From: MedAcidi-G1 sp002294285
GTDB lineage: Bacteria > Actinomycetota > Acidimicrobiia > Acidimicrobiales > MedAcidi-G1
DNA: 64,000 bases
Direction: 5' to 3'
Assembly (NCBI GenBank): GCA_963999645.1
Contig: CAXEUY010000004.1
Location: 1-64,000 of the forward strand
The notes under the pieces are model-generated. The model had not been told where the DNA came from. It made no database searches and worked only from the letters and a program-made list of their open reading frames with translations. The position numbers were made by a program, and so were the translations under genes. Of the stretch, positions 62,444-64,000 are shown piece after piece; position 1 is the stretch's first letter, and each line of letters starts with the position of its first letter.

Positions 62444-64000
62444 ATGAACAGTGAACAAATAGATGGTGGAAGAGCCTTAATTAGGGCTCTTGAAAATGAA
62501 GGTGTAGAAGTAATGTTCGGCCTGCCCGGTGGAGCGATACTCCCTGTGTACGACCCGATAATCGATTCCACTATCAGGCATATACTCGTACGCCATGAGC
62601 AGGGTGCTGGACATATGGCTGAAGGCTATGCCCAGGCAACTGGTAAACCTGGTGTCGCTATGGTCACAAGCGGCCCAGCAGCCACAAACATAGTTACACC
62701 ACTTTGTGATGCATATTTAGACTCGATCCCTTTAGTTGTAATTACAGGCCAAGTCCCATTAGCAGCAATAGGCACTGACGCATTCCAAGAGTGTGACACT
62801 ACTGGAATCACCATGGGAGTAACAAAACACAATTTTCTTGTTAAAGACGCACAGGACATTCCCAGAATAGTGAAAGAAGCTTTTCATATTGCGACGACCG
62901 GTAGACCGGGTCCAGTCCTTATTGATGTTCCTAAAGATATTGTCGATCCGAATAATCCGAAATCAGAACTCGAGTGGGTAGATGATGTCCAAATGGATTT
63001 ACCCGGTTACAACCCTGAGAAAAGTTTTGACCTTTCCGGAGTTGAGGAAGCTATAGAACTTATTAAAAATTCGAAGAAACCTATTTTCTACATTGGAGGA
63101 GGAATTCTCAAAGCAAGAGCAGCTGAAGCGCTAAGAGAATTAGTTGAACTCACCGGAATCCATGTAGTAACAACTCTCATGGCCAGAGGGGCTTTCCCTG
63201 ATAGTCACGAACTTTGTTTAGGAATGCCAGGAATGCATGGAAATTACACGGCGGTGACGTCCATGCAAAAATCTGATTTGTTAATCGCTCTGGGCGCGCG
63301 GTTTGATGACCGAGTAACAGGTAAAGTTGACGGTTTTGCACCAGATGCTCGAATAATCCATGTAGATATTGATCCCGCGGAAATAGGAAAAGTCAGAAGG
63401 CCAGATGTTGCAATAACAGGAGATTGTCGCCTGGTGATAGAGGCAATGGTCGATGCATTTAAAAAACAAGGAACAAAACAAACCGATCGCTCAGAATGGA
63501 AATCAACTATAAGTGGTTGGCAAGAAAGATTTCCTCTTGAATACGAGAACCATGAACCAGGAAATCGCTTAAAACCCCAATATGTGATTGAGCAACTTAG
63601 GGATTTAACCCCTGAAGATACAATAGTTGCTTCTGGGGTTGGACAGCACCAAATGTGGACAAGCCAGTATTGGAATTTTGAACACCCATATACCTGGATA
63701 AATTCAGGAGGATTGGGCACTATGGGATTTTCAATACCCGCTGCCATTGGTGCAAAAATAGGCAATCCAGATCGGATGGTCTGGGCAGTTGATGGAGATG
63801 GCTGCTTTCAAATGACAGCACAAGAGCTTGTAACCGCAACAGTGGAGAACATACCTATCAAAGTTGCTTTACTCAATAACTCCTACTTGGGCATGGTACG
63901 TCAGTGGCAGGACATGTTCTACGACGAGAGATACTCAGAGGTGTTTCTTTCAGAAGATGTACCGAATTATAAGGCGTGGGCAGAATCAATGGGATGCGTG
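62444..64000 (+). CDS. ilvB: Acetolactate synthase large subunit (3' truncated)
   Basis: The ThDP enzyme that makes acetolactate or acetohydroxybutyrate from pyruvate. 519 codons are visible and the frame is open at the window end. The cofactor Glu is in VRHEQGAGHMAEGYA, the FAD region is in LGARFDDRVTGKVDGF, and the ThDP motif is WAVDGDGCFQMTAQE with NNSYLGMVRQWQ. The small subunit and ilvC are expected just outside. It is controlled by the leader peptide and terminator upstream; GAG 7 nt before the ATG is the only ribosome binding sign. Confidence 0.97.
   Translation, partial: MNSEQIDGGRALIRALENEGVEVMFGLPGGAILPVYDPIIDSTIRHILVRHEQGAGHMAEGYAQATGKPGVAMVTSGPAATNIVTPLCDAYLDSIPLVVITGQVPLAAIGTDAFQECDTTGITMGVTKHNFLVKDAQDIPRIVKEAFHIATTGRPGPVLIDVPKDIVDPNNPKSELEWVDDVQMDLPGYNPEKSFDLSGVEEAIELIKNSKKPIFYIGGGILKARAAEALRELVELTGIHVVTTLMARGAFPDSHELCLGMPGMHGNYTAVTSMQKSDLLIALGARFDDRVTGKVDGFAPDARIIHVDIDPAEIGKVRRPDVAITGDCRLVIEAMVDAFKKQGTKQTDRSEWKSTISGWQERFPLEYENHEPGNRLKPQYVIEQLRDLTPEDTIVASGVGQHQMWTSQYWNFEHPYTWINSGGLGTMGFSIPAAIGAKIGNPDRMVWAVDGDGCFQMTAQELVTATVENIPIKVALLNNSYLGMVRQWQDMFYDERYSEVFLSEDVPNYKAWAESMGCV

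Overview
This window looks like a chromosome segment of a free-living, moderately AT-rich actinobacterium, most likely a marine or freshwater member of Acidimicrobiia. The lineage is inferred from gene content and order; no rRNA or marker-gene search was possible. Supporting signs are a glyA / rfe-type glycosyltransferase / AtpZ / atpBEFHAGDC / murA order resembling the mycobacterial rfe-atp-murA region, an inositol-3-phosphate synthase, several F420-type luciferase-like oxidoreductases, a PASTA serine/threonine kinase, GatCAB, a MurA with Asp in place of the catalytic Cys, and many genes with a -10 hexamer exactly 6 nt before the start codon (leaderless transcripts). Nearly every base is coding, and no gene-free stretch exceeds about 300 bases.

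Layout: (1) 1-2596 holds the end of a secreted, Fea1-like (iron assimilation) protein built from near-identical 308-residue repeats, then a FetB-type permease. (2) 2599-8191, minus strand: maf, dusB, a formylglycine-generating enzyme, two alpha/beta hydrolases (one an epoxide hydrolase) and a luciferase-like oxidoreductase. (3) 8350-12831: methylmalonyl-CoA mutase small and large subunits and the MeaB chaperone, an overlapping operon. (4) 12889-16074: two tandem Tat-exported PhoX/DUF839 paralogues. (5) 16128-24954, minus: nrdB-nrdA, ileS, an acyl-CoA synthetase and a small coiled-coil protein with a 12-bp coding repeat. (6) 24992-29769: oxidoreductase, CitE-type lyase, divergent acyl-CoA ligase, inositol-3-phosphate synthase. 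(7) 29859-40035: glyA, rfe-like transferase and the complete F1Fo ATP synthase operon. (8) 40052-48362: glpX, a duplicated-domain hypothetical, desaturase, hydrolase, MFS transporter, murA, a small membrane protein, an Nfu-type Fe-S protein, a rhomboid and an SRPBCC protein. (9) 48416-59219: cysteine desulfurase, mnmA, ligA, PASTA kinase and gatCAB. (10) 59216-64000: MATE transporter, ilvD, and ilvB (cut by the window end) behind a leader-peptide attenuator.

The genes are mostly housekeeping: energy (ATP synthase), DNA precursors (NrdAB), tRNA modification and charging (DusB, MnmA, IleS, GatCAB), cell wall (MurA, Rfe-like, PASTA kinase), branched-chain amino acids (IlvD, IlvB), and propionyl/methylmalonyl-CoA metabolism. 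No mobile element, phage, CRISPR array, tRNA or rRNA was seen. The main discoveries are regulatory: an ilvB leader peptide with a terminator, a 42-bp near-perfect palindrome acting as a symmetric divergent leaderless promoter, a window-wide leaderless promoter rule that corrects several starts and predicts an ATT start for a MATE transporter, and a secreted Cys/His-containing extension on ATP synthase subunit b. I did not find a clear new multi-gene defence or metabolic system.
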